Shown here one piece after another: positions 50,290-61,782 of a stretch of 64,000 nt of DNA. The notes under the pieces were generated by a model. That model worked only from the letters and a program-made list of their open reading frames with translations. It was not told the origin of the DNA and did no database searches. Both the position numbers and the translations under genes were made by a program. Source of the DNA: Bettongia penicillata ogilbyi. Lineage: Eukaryota; Chordata; Mammalia; Diprotodontia; Potoroidae. The number at the start of each line of letters is the position of its first letter. Positions within the stretch are counted from its first letter, which is position 1. The DNA lies in assembly GCA_023548195.1 (NCBI GenBank), contig JAJHZJ010000061.1, positions 9,465,378 to 9,529,377 on the forward strand, read 5' to 3'.

Positions 50290-50870
50290 CAGAATTTGAG
50301 GGTCAAATGGGATCTAGTTCAATCCATATCCAAAAGGGTATCCACTGTAACATAGCTGAGAAGATATCACTCAACAAATATTTATTAGAGGCAGCCATGT
50401 TGGCTAATACAGATACCATACTAGGTGCTGAGTATACATATGCAAATGCACAAGTGAAATGGTCCCTCTGCCTGTAAGGAGCTTATATTAAATTAGATGG
50501 GGAAAACAATATGTACAAGTTAAAAGACAATTGGAGGGAGGGCAAAAGGGAAAGAAGGGTTAGCAGCTGAGGAGAACCATAGTCTTATTTAGGGTAGTGT
50601 TTTAACCGACCATTGAAAGAAATGAAGAATTCTAAAAGGTAGAGATGAGAAGGGAGGACTTTCCAGGCATAGGAGATGGCTTGTGGAAGGATCAATGACA
50701 GGAATTTGTAATCCTATATGTGAGTGGTCACAAGTATGCTAGTTTGGATGGACCACAAAGAGTTAGGGGCAGGGATATATGTGTCTGGAAAACTGGGCTG
50801 CAGTTAGATTGTAAAAGACTTTAAATGTTAAGCAGAAACTTAAGCATTTTTTGTTTATGTAGTGAAATGT
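50290..50870 (-). repeat. MIR-type piece and antisense L2
   Basis: 50290-50340 is a MIR-type scrap. 50370-50870 has caacaaatatttattagagg, ctaggtgctgagtatacata, gactttccaggcataggaga and aaagactttaaatgttaagc in reversed L2 order. Confidence 0.65.
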
Positions 50871-50954
50871 AGAGATATTATAGAATCTATAATTGAATAG
50901 TTCTTGGAACTTTTTTTTTTAGCTATGTCCAATTGTATTCGTTGATCTCCAAAT

Positions 50955-51012
50955 TGTGTGTGTGTGTGCATGCTCACATCCTTGTGTGCATCTGTGTGTA
51001 TATATAAATATA
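50955..51012. repeat. (TG)n and (TA)n tract
   Basis: Imperfect TG repeats followed by tatatataaatatat, about 480 bp before exon 2. Confidence 0.8.
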
Positions 51013-51495
51013 TAGCACTTTAGCAATCACAATTTTATTTCTAAACTGTAATTTCAAGACTGAGTGACAATCTTGGTAGAATTGTTTATTGTTTACTGAT
51101 AATAAAGGTAAATTGACATCAAAAAATAAATCTTTGGGGAGGTAATTGTTTTTCTAAAAGATTATAGAGGAATTTAAAAATAACAGTGTTTTCTTTTAAA
51201 GATATGTGAAGAAAAATGCAAACCTTTTTAAAATATTCTTTATGAAATAGATTTAAAATGAGTCTAATAAGACTATTACATTTTTACTTCTTTTAAAAAT
51301 GTCAAAATAGTGCAGTTTTATTATTTGGGACATATTAAACTAAACAGTTGAACAGTTTTTTGTTTTTGGTAAATGAAATTTGTCATAGTGATTGTGACTA
51401 AATTTTATTTCATGATTGAATTAAGACTTTATATGATCACTTTTTACTGTAAAATAGTAAGTCTTTTTTTCCAAAGATTTTTTTTTCCCTTTCAG

Positions 51496-51604
51496 ATAAA
51501 TTTACGACTCATCTTAGTGAGTGGGAAAACTAAAGAATTCCTGTTTTCTCCTAATGATTCAGCAGCAGATATTGCAAAGCATGTATATGACAATTGGCCA
51601 ATGG
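51496..51604 (+). CDS. UBL3: UBL3 exon 2 (residues 10-45): start of the ubiquitin fold
   Basis: Ubiquitin-like protein 3 is a small beta-grasp protein bound to membranes through a lipidated C-terminal tail. It is known as the animal MUB (membrane-anchored ubiquitin-fold protein) and as a factor for sorting proteins into small extracellular vesicles. This exon encodes 36 residues, from INLRLILVSGKTKEF to YDNWPM, plus the first base of Asp46. They form the first beta-hairpin and the helix of the fold. The acceptor is a long T-rich tract ending in ttcag and the donor is gtgagt. It is preceded by an in-frame open stretch back to 51373, which is intronic. I recall the human protein having Ser where residue 33 here is Ala, otherwise the same. 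The initiator Met is not in the window. Confidence 0.97.
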
Positions 51605-52885
51605 GTGAGTAGCCTTTTCTCATGATAAATGTTAGATTAGACTTATGTTCTTTACATCTCTAAATCATATGATTCTATGTCCATTTTCAAGGGTGGTGTC
51701 ACATTAAGGGAACTGAAATACTGATGGCCACAAAATTCCCTTTTCTAATGAGCCCTGCTACGAGCTTCACAATGTAATAGGAGTAACAATGATCCAATCA
51801 CATAGCCTGCATTTGGAGTTCCCATACCTTGATCATGTACTTAAAATTGGTTTTAGGCTGCAGCCTGTAGCCCAGAGTCAGCCTGTGGCAGTCCCATCAG
51901 TCTTTAGGAGCTGAAGCAGGTTCCAAAAGATCTTGTTAGAACCTCTTTGATGTTCATCATTTTTCTATTCCACTTCCTCTTGTTGATGCTATTAGTTACA
52001 GTAGCACAACCAGATGAGTAACAGTATAGTTCAACCTTAGAAGTAGAAACTAAGAAACCCTTAGTGTTCTACCTGCACTTTTCTATGAACAGGAAACGTG
52101 TTTATTAAAGTCCCTCTTATCTGTGCCCTGTTCTTCTCTGTTTGAAAAAGGCCATGAGGTAGTTGTTACTTTAAAAAAATTAATACCAAAACATAGGAAA
52201 TGAGAAAAGAAAAGTTAAATATAAGCAGAATTTTTTTTTTTAAATTGGAGCAAAATCATGTTGACCCCTTCTCTTATACATTGTTCAAAGCAGTTTTTCA
52301 AAGGCCACTTATAATTACAGGTTATTAAGACCTTTCCACTCAGCAGAGTCATGAAATCAGTAAGTCTGTTAGTTTCTCCTTTGTGTTTTAAAAAAGCCAG
52401 TTTGAAGCAGCTTACTTCCTAAAATAAAACTAAAACCTTTCTTTGGCACAAAATCTCCATTTTCTATTAATTTTTTTCTGTAGTAGATCTCTTTCCCTTC
52501 TGAGATTATCTCTGCATTGTGTCTCTAATCTGACTAGCCCTTTCTTCTTTACTATTCTAAGCCACTCTTATATAGGAGAGATTGAGTGATATGACTTTTT
52601 CAACTGATATACTTTAGTTCATAAGCAGAAGCTAGTAAATGTCTTTGAAAAATCGGATTTTTAGGGGCAAAACTTTTAATGCAGAATCACTTCTGTATAT
52701 AAAAATTAATCACTACATTGTTCCTCTGCCTGTAATTTATAGGTGAATGCTGGTCTCTGAATTCAAGCAGTTTTATCTGAGGCTGGGACTATGACAGAAT
52801 TTGTTCCTCACTAAAACAACTTTAAGCCTGGGGGTTGTTGGAAGGCAAAAGAATATATGGGATCGGAAAGTAGGTAGAATTGGAA
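51605..52885 (+). other. UBL3 intron 2, 5' part
   Basis: No repeat that I can name except low-complexity T runs. Confidence 0.45.
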
Positions 52886-52889
52886 CCAG

Positions 52890-53045
52890 TGAAGTGGTGC
52901 TATTTTTGTTGGGTTTCTGGGGGTGAGGCAATCAGGGTTAAGTGACTTGCCCAGGCTCACATAGCTAGTAAGTGTCAAGTGTTTGGAGCCAGGTTTGAAT
53001 TCAGGTCTTCCTGACTCCAGGGCTGCTTCTGTGTCCACTATGGCA
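52890..53045 (-). repeat. tRNA-headed SINE, head half, in UBL3 intron 2
   Basis: gaggcaatcagggttaagtg, caggtcttcctgactccagg, ending in the head complement. Confidence 0.7.
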
Positions 53046-53199
53046 TCCTAAAGCCATTGAGGTTTTAAAGAATGAGGCTGAGCAAAAGTGACTGAGGAGA
53101 AATTATATGAAGTATGAAGAAGAGACTTAGGAAAATGTTGTATCATCCTTTTCAAAATCTGCCCAGCCACTTGTCCAAGCAACCCTACAAGGAACCCTT

Positions 53200-53955
53200 G
53201 TGTTAATGTGTACGTAATTTATTCCTGGATGAATTGAAACATGTTCTCCCCAAACCTGCTTTTTTTCTTTTGCTTTCCTTACTTCTGCTAGTATCAACAC
53301 CATGTTCCCAAATCTTAACTTCTCCTTCATCCCGACATCCAAATTAACAACCAAATTTGTCTATTCTGCCTTTGAAATATTCTTCCAGTTCCTTCCTTTC
53401 CATTCCGTCAGTCATCAGTCCTTATTTTACTTCTCTTCAGGCCTATTGCACTAACTTGCTGTCTCCTCTCATCTGATAGGTTCTGTTCTTTGCTGCCAGA
53501 ACAGTCTTACTAGTACAAGTACAGCTGTGATCAGAGCTTCTATCCAGTTTAGGTACCTTCCATGACTGCACATTGCCTAACAAGATAAAATGCAAACACG
53601 GCCTGAAGTTCAGAAGCTACCGCAGCCTGGTGCTCAGACTGCCTTTCTGGCTTTACCCCCCAGTGCTTCTTCCGGCACCCTCTTCTCCAGACAAAGGAAC
53701 AGCTTTGACTAGGCTTTTTCCCTTTGCTTGAAATGTCATTGCTTTCTTCCTAATTCTCTTGTTGTTGATAACTTTCAAGACCTGTCTCAAGTTCTAGCTT
53801 CTCCATGAAGCCTTCTCTAACCCTGATGCACCCCAGGTAAAACATCTTCTTTTCAAAAAAAAAGGATTACTTCTGCCTACCAGCCTCTCATGGTCGTGTG
53901 AGGACCTCTGTTTATAAATCATGAGTTGTGCTGTACAAGTGTGAATTATTATTAT
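53200..53955 (+). repeat. L2 3' region in UBL3 intron 2
   Basis: ggcctattgcactaacttgc, aaacacggcctgaagttcag, ccatgaagccttctctaacc: long, ordered L2 match. Confidence 0.7.
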
Positions 53956-53959
53956 TATT

Positions 53960-54160
53960 TGTTTGGGTGGCTAGTGTTGGACTTCCTGTCAGAAACACTC
54001 ATCTTCCTAGGTTCAGCTCCAGCCTCAGACACTTAGAGTTTCCTCATCTGTAAAATGAGTTGGAGAAGGAGATGGAAAACTACTCCGGTATCTTTACTTC
54101 TAAAAAAAAACAAAACCCAAATGGCATCACAAAGAGTCAGGCATGACTGAGCAGCAAAAA
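53960..54160 (+). repeat. tRNA-headed SINE, internally deleted
   Basis: ctcatcttcctaggttcagc, then directly tcctcatctgtaaaatgagt and ggcatgactgagcagcaaaa. Confidence 0.7.
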
Positions 54161-54599
54161 TTATTGCTTTTATTTGTATCCCTTCTTTGGCACTTAACTC
54201 ATTCTGCCTTGTTTTCACAATTATTTGTGTATGTATTTTATCACCTTTTTAGGGAGAGAGAAATAGTTTCCTTATTCACCGTAATATCCCCTTATAATTT
54301 TTAGACATTAGGTACAATGGGTATCTTGGCCTTTTTCTGTATAAGAATGTGGATCAACGACCTTTTGATTTAGAATGATTTTGTTAGTGATGGAGGCCAT
54401 AGACCTTCTATTGCATTGGGTCATATCATTTAAACAGGTTGTGGCTAAGTCATTAGGGACCATTATAAGATTTTAAAAAATTTTAGGAGTATTGGAGAGA
54501 TTAACATCTTTATATAATTTTGTGTAGCTTTCCTATTCTTTTTAGTTATTAACATTGAAAGAAAAATTATGAAAATCATTGAATAAAAATGCCTTATAT

Positions 54600-55375
54600 T
54601 TGTATAATACATTGGATTTAGAAGGCATTTTCACATATGGAACTGTATTTGATCATGTGCAAAGCATTGTGCTATTCCTTGGGAGAGTTACAGATAAATA
54701 AGATGTTCTCACTGCCGAGAAAGAGTTTGTAGTCCAATGGGGTGTTATTACTCATACATAAGTGACAATGATGAAGAATGGAACACGATGAATGAAAGAG
54801 AGGTACCCAAAAAGTGTTAGGCAAAGTTCAAGGAAGAAAACATCAAACAAAGAGTTAGTCTCTATGTTACTTGTCTTGGACTATGTTATACTTTGAGAGG
54901 GGAAAGGAGTAAATTTTTTTCATTAATAATTATCTTTGATCCAAATAATGTTAAAAATTAGTGAGGGAGGGATTCCTCACAATCCTTGACATGTGACCAG
55001 GGAAGCTATTTTGAGAATTTGCTGCAAATATTCTCTACATCAGTAAATGACAAGTGTATTGATGTCACACTATAAACTTTACAAAGTATTTGATTCTCAT
55101 CCTTTGACTTCAACAGGTGTTAAGAACCTACTATGTTCAAGAGCTTACATTCTACCAGGTGGAATCTGGGATACACATACATACATACACATACTGTCTC
55201 ACACACACACACACACACATACACATGTAAATACAAAGTAATTTCAGGAAAGAGAGAGCAGTGATAACTGGAAGTAGGGAGAGGAATGGAAAACACCTTC
55301 CATGAGGAAGCCCTGAAGGAACATGAGATTTCTGTGAGGTTGCAGTAAGGAAGGAGCTCATCTCTTAGGTCTGTT
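54600..55375 (-). repeat. Antisense L2 pieces with a (CA)n microsatellite
   Basis: 54650-54870 and 55110-55370 are antisense L2 (gaacctactatgttcaagag; taactggaagtagggagagg). A CATA/CA microsatellite lies at 55173-55226. Confidence 0.6.
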
Positions 55376-56385
55376 TAACTCCTGTCCTGGCCCAGTAATG
55401 TACATAACAATGAGCACAAAAATAGGAATTGAAAAAAAATTCAGATAGTCCTGTCCTGCCTAATGTAAGAGACAGTTTATAATAGTATAATATGTTCTCC
55501 TTTAGTAGTTTGTGAATCAGTTGTTGATTTTGAAAATATAATCAGGATGGAATATTCACAATAAAGTCAGTCCTACCACTTTAAAAGTTCATAAGCCTAC
55601 AGTTCCAGGGCAGCATCAGGGCTTAAGCCAGACGTAGGGTGGCTTTTTTCTGCGAAGGGTTACTGACATTGGGAAAAAATCCAACAAGGTTCATATATAT
55701 GTACAAAGAAACCTAACCAATTGCAAGTTTACTGAGTTGTTGTTCCCCCCACTCATTCTTCCCAGAGGAAGATAAAACAATTCAACTTACTTCTTAAGTT
55801 AGAAACAAGGAACTTAGAGCACTATGCTATGTTAATGGAGAACAAGTTAAAAAAGGAAACAAAAATGGCTTTAGAGAAATACATTTAGTCAGAAGAGGAG
55901 GGACAGACATGAGCAGAGGAGTCTTCAGGCAGCCCAGCTTCACCCTTACTTCATAGATCCAGGACAACCAGAATCTGTTTCCTATGGGAAAATGAGCCTC
56001 ACTGGAATACCATGCTTAGCTCATCTTTGAGGGTCATTTATGCACTGAGTGCTTTCTGTGTTTTCTGAATCTGCTTATGAGCTCTAGTAAAGTACTGGAG
56101 GTTTTCTGTATTTGTCTGTAGGCTTCTATGCGTTCTTTGCCTCTTTTGCATCCTTCTGCATTGCTACCCAATAGAGTTGTAGTATCTTGAATACTTGTAT
56201 AGGAGCTGGGAACCCCTTCTGTTCACATATATGAAAACCTAAACATGAGATATGCCTAAGCCATACTTGGAGGTTGCCTACAGTAAGTCTATACAGAGCA
56301 AAGAACCAAAACAGAAACTGAATTTCTTGGGTCAAGCTCTAGGATCAGTCATTTAAAAGCTCAGAGCCATAGAGACACATTTATT
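55376..56385 (+). other. UBL3 intron 2, no feature recognised
   Basis: Nothing nameable. Confidence 0.4.
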
Positions 56386-56389
56386 TTTT

Positions 56390-56800
56390 TTTTTCCTACA
56401 GTGTAGTAATTTTTTCAATGAAATTCTGTGTCATAGTTTATTCAGCTACCTCCTAATAAATGGATGGATACCTTCTTTATTTTTCTGTCTTATGAGGTGT
56501 TGTTGCTATAAATATTTCAGTTTATAATGGATTTTCCCCCTCATGTCTTTGATTTCTTTGAGGGTCACACAGTTATTTACTTTTCTCACATAATTCAAAA
56601 TTGTTTTCCAGACTAGTTGGATCAATTCCTTTTTCCTATCATCAATGTATTAGTTTCTCTGCCTTCCTGTAGCCCCTCTAGCCTGTAATATTTCTGTCTT
56701 TTGACATTTTTTTCCAATTTGCTGAGTGTAAGCTAAAACCTCAGAAATGTCTTAATATGTATTTCTCTTACTGTTAGTAATACACTGTGCATAACATTAC
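56390..56800 (-). repeat. Antisense L1 fragment upstream of exon 3
   Basis: aattgttttccagactagtt, ttcctttttcctatcatcaa and gtaagctaaaacctcagaaa, then the following gtatttctctta, match the complement of the L1 ORF2 3' part. It ends about 150 bp before the exon 3 acceptor. Confidence 0.6.
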
Positions 56801-56950
56801 ACCCTCCCCATATCCATGCCTTTGCAAAAACTGCTAAGACTTTTTCCTTCCTTGTTACCTCTTGCCAAGCTTGAAACTGGATTAGAAAAATACAATACTC
56901 CTTACCTATCTTTTGGAATTCACATGACTAATTCTCTGGTTTCTTTTCAG

Positions 56951-57037
56951 ACTGGGAAGAAGAACAGGTTAGCAGTCCAAACATTCTTCGACTTATTTAT
57001 CAAGGACGATTTCTACATGGAAATGTGACACTAGGAG
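56951..57037 (+). CDS. UBL3: UBL3 exon 3 (residues 46-74)
   Basis: The exon encodes DWEEEQVSSPNILRLIYQGR and onward to TLG, 29 residues; the first codon is completed by the last base of exon 2, and the last base opens Ala75. The stretch LRLIYQGRFL lines up with the part of ubiquitin that holds its Ile44 surface patch, so this exon carries the central beta strands. The acceptor is ctggtttcttttcag and the donor gtaatg. The acidic DWEEEQ segment is a UBL3 insertion relative to ubiquitin. Residues agree with the mammalian protein as I know it. An antisense L1 fragment ends about 150 bp upstream of the acceptor. Confidence 0.97.
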
Positions 57038-57239
57038 GTAATGAAATCATTTTTGTAGAAGGAATTAACTATTGGATTTGTTTGTGGGTTCTTTTAAGTT
57101 ACTTTCTGTTTGTTTTTGGTATGATTTCTTCTTAATATTTAGTATTTTGCTAAACCTAAATATGTAACCTTTTATGAAGCAGATTCCTTTCTGTTGTACT
57201 TAGAAAACCATATGGCATAGTTGGAAACTCATTTGAGAA

Positions 57240-57292
57240 CAAAGCTCTTATATATATATATGTATCATATATGTGTGTGTGTGTGTATTATT
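57240..57292. repeat. (TA)n/(TG)n tract in UBL3 intron 3
   Basis: tatatatatatgtatcatat followed by TG units. Confidence 0.85.
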
Positions 57293-57534
57293 GTTGCAGT
57301 ATTTTTGATAATTTGTTGGGATAATATTGTGGTAATAATATGATAGGAAACAACTTAAAAATAGTAAGGAAAGGCCATTCTCTTTCTAGGGTAGAGATGG
57401 TAGTCATGTGAGAAGCAAAAATAAATGGTTTTGTGCAGGAATGTTTGAAGAAATGCAGCCAAGGGTGCCCCCTTGTGGTTCATATTTTCTGTAATTAGGT
57501 TTTGTTTTTGTTTTAAATATTAAAATCATCAAAT

Positions 57535-57900
57535 AATTCAATTTTGAAACTGGAGGGGACCTGAGTGATCATCTGGTACATATCTCTCATTTTACAGATT
57601 AGAAAACGGATCTCTTAAAGTCAACTGACTTTCCCAAAGATGTATGAATAAGTAGGTGGCAGAGCAGAACTGAAATCCTACTTACAACATGCTACCTCTT
57701 AGTAAGACATTAGACACATTCATAATTTGTATTTAACTGCAAGATTTTTGTGTTCCATAATTGTAATTCATTTCTTGAGCATTTACAAAGTGCTTACTAG
57801 GTGTAAGGCACCATGATAGGTACCAAAGATACAAACACAAGATGAAAAAAATTAACCTCTCAATACGTTTATATTCTGCTGGATAAAGTGAATTATTTAG
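57535..57900 (-). repeat. MIR-type copy and antisense L2 3' end in intron 3
   Basis: 57535-57700 (aactggaggggacctgagtg; cagattagaaaacggatctc) and 57765-57900 (agtgcttactaggtgtaagg). Confidence 0.6.
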
Positions 57901-58009
57901 GGAAGAAGATATGCTTCTAGATTCTCAATGTCAGCCATAAACCTGTAATACATGTGAATTAGTGGAATCAGATTGAGTAAGATGGGGGGGGTGGGACGAT
58001 GTGAATTTC

Positions 58010-58600
58010 CTCCTGTATACTTTCTCCAAGCTGGACTTTTTGTCACTCTCCTGATTCTCCTTCTGTTTCTGACTGTTTTTTCTCATTCTCTTCTACTGAC
58101 TCATCGTCAGTATCACCCTCACCTCTTCTAGACTTGCCTGTTTCTGTCAAAGGTACCACCATCTTTGGAGTCTCTATGTCCATAAGCTTGGTATTATCGG
58201 AATCTCCACTTTCCCTTCAGTTGCTAAATCTTGCCTTTTCCATCTTTACATTATTTCTCATTTTAATCCATTCTCTCCATTCGAATAGCTTCAACTATAA
58301 TTTCCATCCTTATCACTTCTTACCTAGAGTATTTAAACAGTCTTTAAATTGTTCTCCCTGCCTCTCTGGTTACTTTAGTCCATTTTATGCATTGTTGCCA
58401 TAATCATTTTCTTTAAATATGGGTCTGACCATGTGATTTCCCACTCAGGGAAATTCAGCAGCTCCCTGTTTCCTTGGTGGTAGAAGATAAAACTCCTTTG
58501 TGCCTTTTAGAGCCCTTTATAACCTGGTCTTAGCCTGTTTTTCTAGCCTTATTAGATAATACTCGCCCCGTCTGCCCTCAGGTTAAGGAGGGAGCACAGA
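58010..58600 (+). repeat. L2 3' region in UBL3 intron 3
   Basis: ctcatcgtcagtatcaccct, gggtctgaccatgtgatttc, tttatgcattgttgccataa, agagccctttataacctggt. The 89-residue open frame here is part of it. Confidence 0.75.
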
Positions 58601-59099
58601 AAACTGAGAAGGAGAACCAGAGAGGGCAGTGTGAGCAGAAATGTGGACATGTACTGTAGAGGTCTTTGGATGTTTAACTGTCAAAGAAAGGAGAGCTATG
58701 GAAAGATAGCTTTTTATTTTAAATAATTATTGAATATCTGCAGATTCTTGCTAACTGGGTGCTAGTTAATCCATGCATGGCCAGTCTAGGATAGCAAGTA
58801 TGGAAAGGGAAGGATCTAATACCCCTCTTATGTACCCATCTTTCCTCTCTTGCACCATCCCTGTTCAAATGTCCATGAAACATGCAACACTGATCTACTG
58901 TTGTTGATAAGAATATTTCATTTAAGAATTCCTTTTTTAAATTATGATCTCTTTAAGATCTGAAATTCTATTGTGTGGAAGTACAGTTATCTTATTAAAG
59001 CTCAGTAAAAGGCACTAATCTAGTTTAAAAAATGGTTTCAGTTCTCTTTAGCCAAAAAAATTAATGTATTTTTAACAAATTACTCTGTTTTTCACACAG

Positions 59100-59177
59100 C
59101 ATTAAAACTTCCTTTTGGCAAAACAACAGTGATGCATTTGGTGGCCAGAGAGACATTGCCAGAACCAAATTCTCAAG
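59100..59177 (+). CDS. UBL3: UBL3 exon 4 (residues 75-100)
   Basis: The exon encodes 26 residues, ALKLPFGKTTVMHLVARETL followed by PEPNSQ, plus the first base of Gly101. TTVMHLVARE corresponds to the last beta strand of ubiquitin (STLHLVLR). Where ubiquitin continues to a Gly-Gly end, UBL3 has a flexible linker, so it cannot be conjugated by the usual E1 route. The acceptor is ctgtttttcacacag and the donor is gtaagc. Phase 1 junctions on both sides agree with the neighbouring exons. Confidence 0.97.
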
Positions 59178-59387
59178 GTAAGCTGCGAGCTCTGTTTTAG
59201 AGAAGGGTCTAACTAGAGTCCACATGGGCAAGCATTCAAAAATGACATGGCTTTCCTTGGACTTTCCAAGGGAAAGATAGAAAATCTTCAGTTTATGAAT
59301 AATTCTTGTCAAGCAAATAATCAGACATTCTGGGACATGCTAATGTTTTTTGAAAAGCATTTATCATAGTTCTTTAGTACATACAAA

Positions 59388-59641
59388 CTGTTGTTTACTT
59401 GTTTTCAGTCATGTCCTCCTCTTTGTGATCTCATTTGGGGTTTTCTTAACAAAGGTACTGGAGTGATTTGCCATTTCCTTCTCCAGCTCATTTTACAGAT
59501 CAGAAAACTGAGACAAAGAGGGTTAAATGACTTGCCCAGGGTCATACAGCTAGTACATGTCTGAGGCTAGATTTGAACTAATGAAGATGAGTCTTCCTGA
59601 ATCTAGGTCTGACATTCTAGCTAATGTGCCACCTATCTGCT
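59388..59641 (-). repeat. tRNA-headed SINE, full length, in UBL3 intron 4
   Basis: ttttcagtcatgtcctcctc, ccatttccttctccagctca, ggtcatacagctagtacatg and the head complement at the end. It makes up over 40% of this 599-bp intron. Confidence 0.8.
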
Positions 59642-59776
59642 TAGTGCATATAAATACAAATTTAAGAATTTTAAAGTTGTATTAAGTTGTTAACTATATT
59701 TACCTTGGATAAGGTATTTTGTTTTTTTTAAACCAGTTTATAACTTGTAAATAGATCTTTTGTTCATTTTCCACAG

Positions 59777-59829
59777 GTCAGAGGAACCGTGAGAAGACTG
59801 GAGAAAGTAATTGTTGTGTGATCCTGTAA
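59777..59829 (+). CDS. UBL3: UBL3 exon 5 (residues 101-117, stop): membrane-anchor tail
   Basis: The exon completes Gly101 and encodes QRNREKTGESNCCVIL followed by TAA at 59827-59829. The end CVIL is a CaaX box; a terminal Leu favours geranylgeranylation, and the adjacent Cys113-Cys114 pair is known in the family to be needed for membrane anchoring and for disulphide-linked attachment to vesicle cargo. There is no Gly-Gly. The short polar linker before the tail is typical. Acceptor ttcattttccacag. Total protein would be 117 residues with a nine-residue exon 1, the usual family length. Confidence 0.97.
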
Positions 59830-61460
59830 ACACTGATGTTTCTGCTAAGTGTGGTGTAATATAAGTCTTTTGTCTTTCATGCTGCTGGGATAGAAGAGAT
59901 CCAACATTGCTTCAGACATGCTTAGGAACAGTCTGTCTGTAAATCCATGGAACTGAAATATTACATGAACACTGTTGTTGCATTCTCTCTTGCAAGAAGA
60001 GATTCAAGAACATTTTCACTATGATTTTTTTATTTCCAGTTATTTTTATGTTGAGCAATCTTATAATTCATTGGTTTTTGGATGCAGTCAATCCAGGAAA
60101 AAAAAAGTTAATGTGTTATCTTCCAGAGCAAAAACCATTTTGCCACCATAAAAATCTTCATCCAGAGAACTAATAAATCAAGCGTTCCAAATGCAATTTG
60201 CACTAAAAATGGTTGACATTATTTCACTGTTTTCATCAATGGAATTTGTAACTCTGTCAGTGACACCTAAAAATAATCTACCATAAATTCCATACTGGAA
60301 AAACACTCAGCAATTAATAATGTTTGTTAATGGCCAACTTTTTTTTTTTAATGGAAAAGGGGCAGGAGAAAAATGGAAAATAAACTAAACTGTTCAGTGA
60401 ATTCTACCAAAATTAACCTTGGTGGCAACACTGGCATCGGATACTAACTAAACTGAGTGTGACTCTATTTTAACTGCAACAAATGAAAAAACAATGTGCC
60501 TGTTATTTAAAGCACTCTGCAGAGGGCTGTTTAATTGTTTTCATTATGATGTGCACTCTTTGGTCATACAGTAGTTGAGTGCTTGTTCATACAGCACAAA
60601 TAGGGCAAAGAGTGTGTTTCCTAGCCTTAATATGGGAGGGGTATTTTCCTGTAGTCCATAGGCTTTTATTATTGTGCATAACTATTAGAAAACCTCATCT
60701 ACTGATCAATTTTATGTATCTGAGTATCAGCAAATTGATGGTTTTTTTCCAGTAATCTTTTCTCATCTGTACCTTAGTGTTCAATGTCATACTTACTCAT
60801 TAGACATTTCAAACAGATTCTTAATATTTAAAAAAAATTCAATCTCTTTGCCATAGTACTAGTTTTGTTTATGTAATCTGCATTTGGTATTAGTGCTTGC
60901 AATTGTATTAAAATCAAAACCTGACTTTTAAGGCATACATGATTTAAAGTGATGCCATTCTTTTGTTTTCATACCAATAATTTAAAAGTTGATATGCTCA
61001 AGAAATTTGCACAGCACTAAAGCATGAGCTAGTTTCATCTAAAACTGTAAAAATATAAAAGATTTTATATTTTTTCACTGGGAAGAAATTCTTCCTGGGT
61101 GAAATTACAAATATGTGTAGAATATATTTAATAAAAATCTTATAAAATACTTAACTATAGAATTTAAATATAGATTGGCGTGTAGTATAATAGAACAATG
61201 TTCCATATAAATAGCTTTAGCCTTCACAGAAATTAAAGTCACAGGCTGACATTGTGTTCTGTATTTAATAAGTGTCCACAGCCCTTAAACATACATATAA
61301 ACGTTTCCAGATGGTCAACATCATTTAAATGTAATCAGGTTATTTTATTCATTGTTATTGCTTTGATGAAAAGGCTTTATAAAAATGCAGTAGATCTACA
61401 AAAAATATTGTTCATACCGATCAGAATTAAATTTGTATAGAGCAGAGTTTTAAAACAAAT

Positions 61461-61468
61461 TGTAAATA
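61461..61468 (+). promoter_or_regulatory. Pumilio response element candidate
   Basis: TGTAAATA matches the consensus UGUANAUA for PUM proteins exactly and sits in the predicted 3' UTR, 55 bases before the main poly(A) signal. A match of eight bases in 1.7 kb of AT-rich sequence can occur by chance. Confidence 0.35.
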
Positions 61469-61522
61469 GTACTAAACGTTTTCTTTCCGCAACCTGTACT
61501 GATAAAATCCTTCTGTAAACTA

Positions 61523-61528
61523 AATAAA
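61523..61528 (+). terminator. UBL3: Main poly(A) signal candidate of UBL3
   Basis: Canonical AATAAA with a GT-rich downstream element within about 40 bases. Chosen over the three upstream AATAAA copies because those lack an obvious GT-rich element. Confidence 0.6.
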
Positions 61529-61776
61529 AGAATATTGTAGTGCATTTGGGTGGTAATTGTAGAGGTCCTTGATTAGATCAATAATTGTTTAAACAGTTCT
61601 CAACACGTTTAAAACTATGTTTTCTATTGATATTTTTTTCTGAATCTTGTTTTTTAAATTACTTAATATAACATTATTCAGTTTGTGATGTGTTCCCAAT
61701 GTGTTACTTTGGTATTTAATCTGGTTTATTTCTGCACAGTCACTATGATGAAAAAGTTTGTGTAGTCTGTGCTCTC

Positions 61777-61782
61777 ATTAAA
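61777..61782 (+). terminator. Alternative distal poly(A) signal
   Basis: ATTAAA variant inside sequence that still looks free of repeats; it could end a longer UBL3 transcript near 61800. L2 sequence begins about 100 bp further on. Confidence 0.3.

Larger units (their letters stand above)
1..61550 (+). other. UBL3: UBL3 transcription unit, 5' part missing
   Basis: Four coding exons and a 3' UTR lie on the + strand. The most upstream exon visible (51496) starts in phase 0 with the Ile that follows the exon-1 Met in known UBL3 proteins. I found no copy of the short N-terminal coding exon and no unmethylated-looking CpG promoter upstream of it, so everything from 1 to 51495 is inferred to be intron 1 (at least 51.5 kb). 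A very long first intron is usual for this gene in mammals. Introns 2, 3 and 4 are 5346, 2062 and 599 bp. Confidence 0.8.
59830..61550 (+). other. UBL3: UBL3 3' UTR
   Basis: This is a repeat-free, AT-rich stretch directly after the stop codon. AATAAA occurs at 60172-60177, 60379-60384, 61130-61135 and 61523-61528. The last is followed at the right distance by a GT-rich stretch (tttgggtggtaattgt), making cleavage near 61540-61550 most likely. A perfect Pumilio-type element, TGTAAATA, lies at 61461-61468, just ahead of that signal. The absence of SINE and L2 copies, against their density on both sides, suggests selection on this UTR. A longer form ending after ATTAAA at 61777 is possible. Confidence 0.75.

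Noticed and set aside
51373..51612. 79-residue frame starting with Met upstream of exon 2
   Set aside because: The first 41 residues are intron read-through; the splice acceptor at 51495 and family homology begin at 51496.
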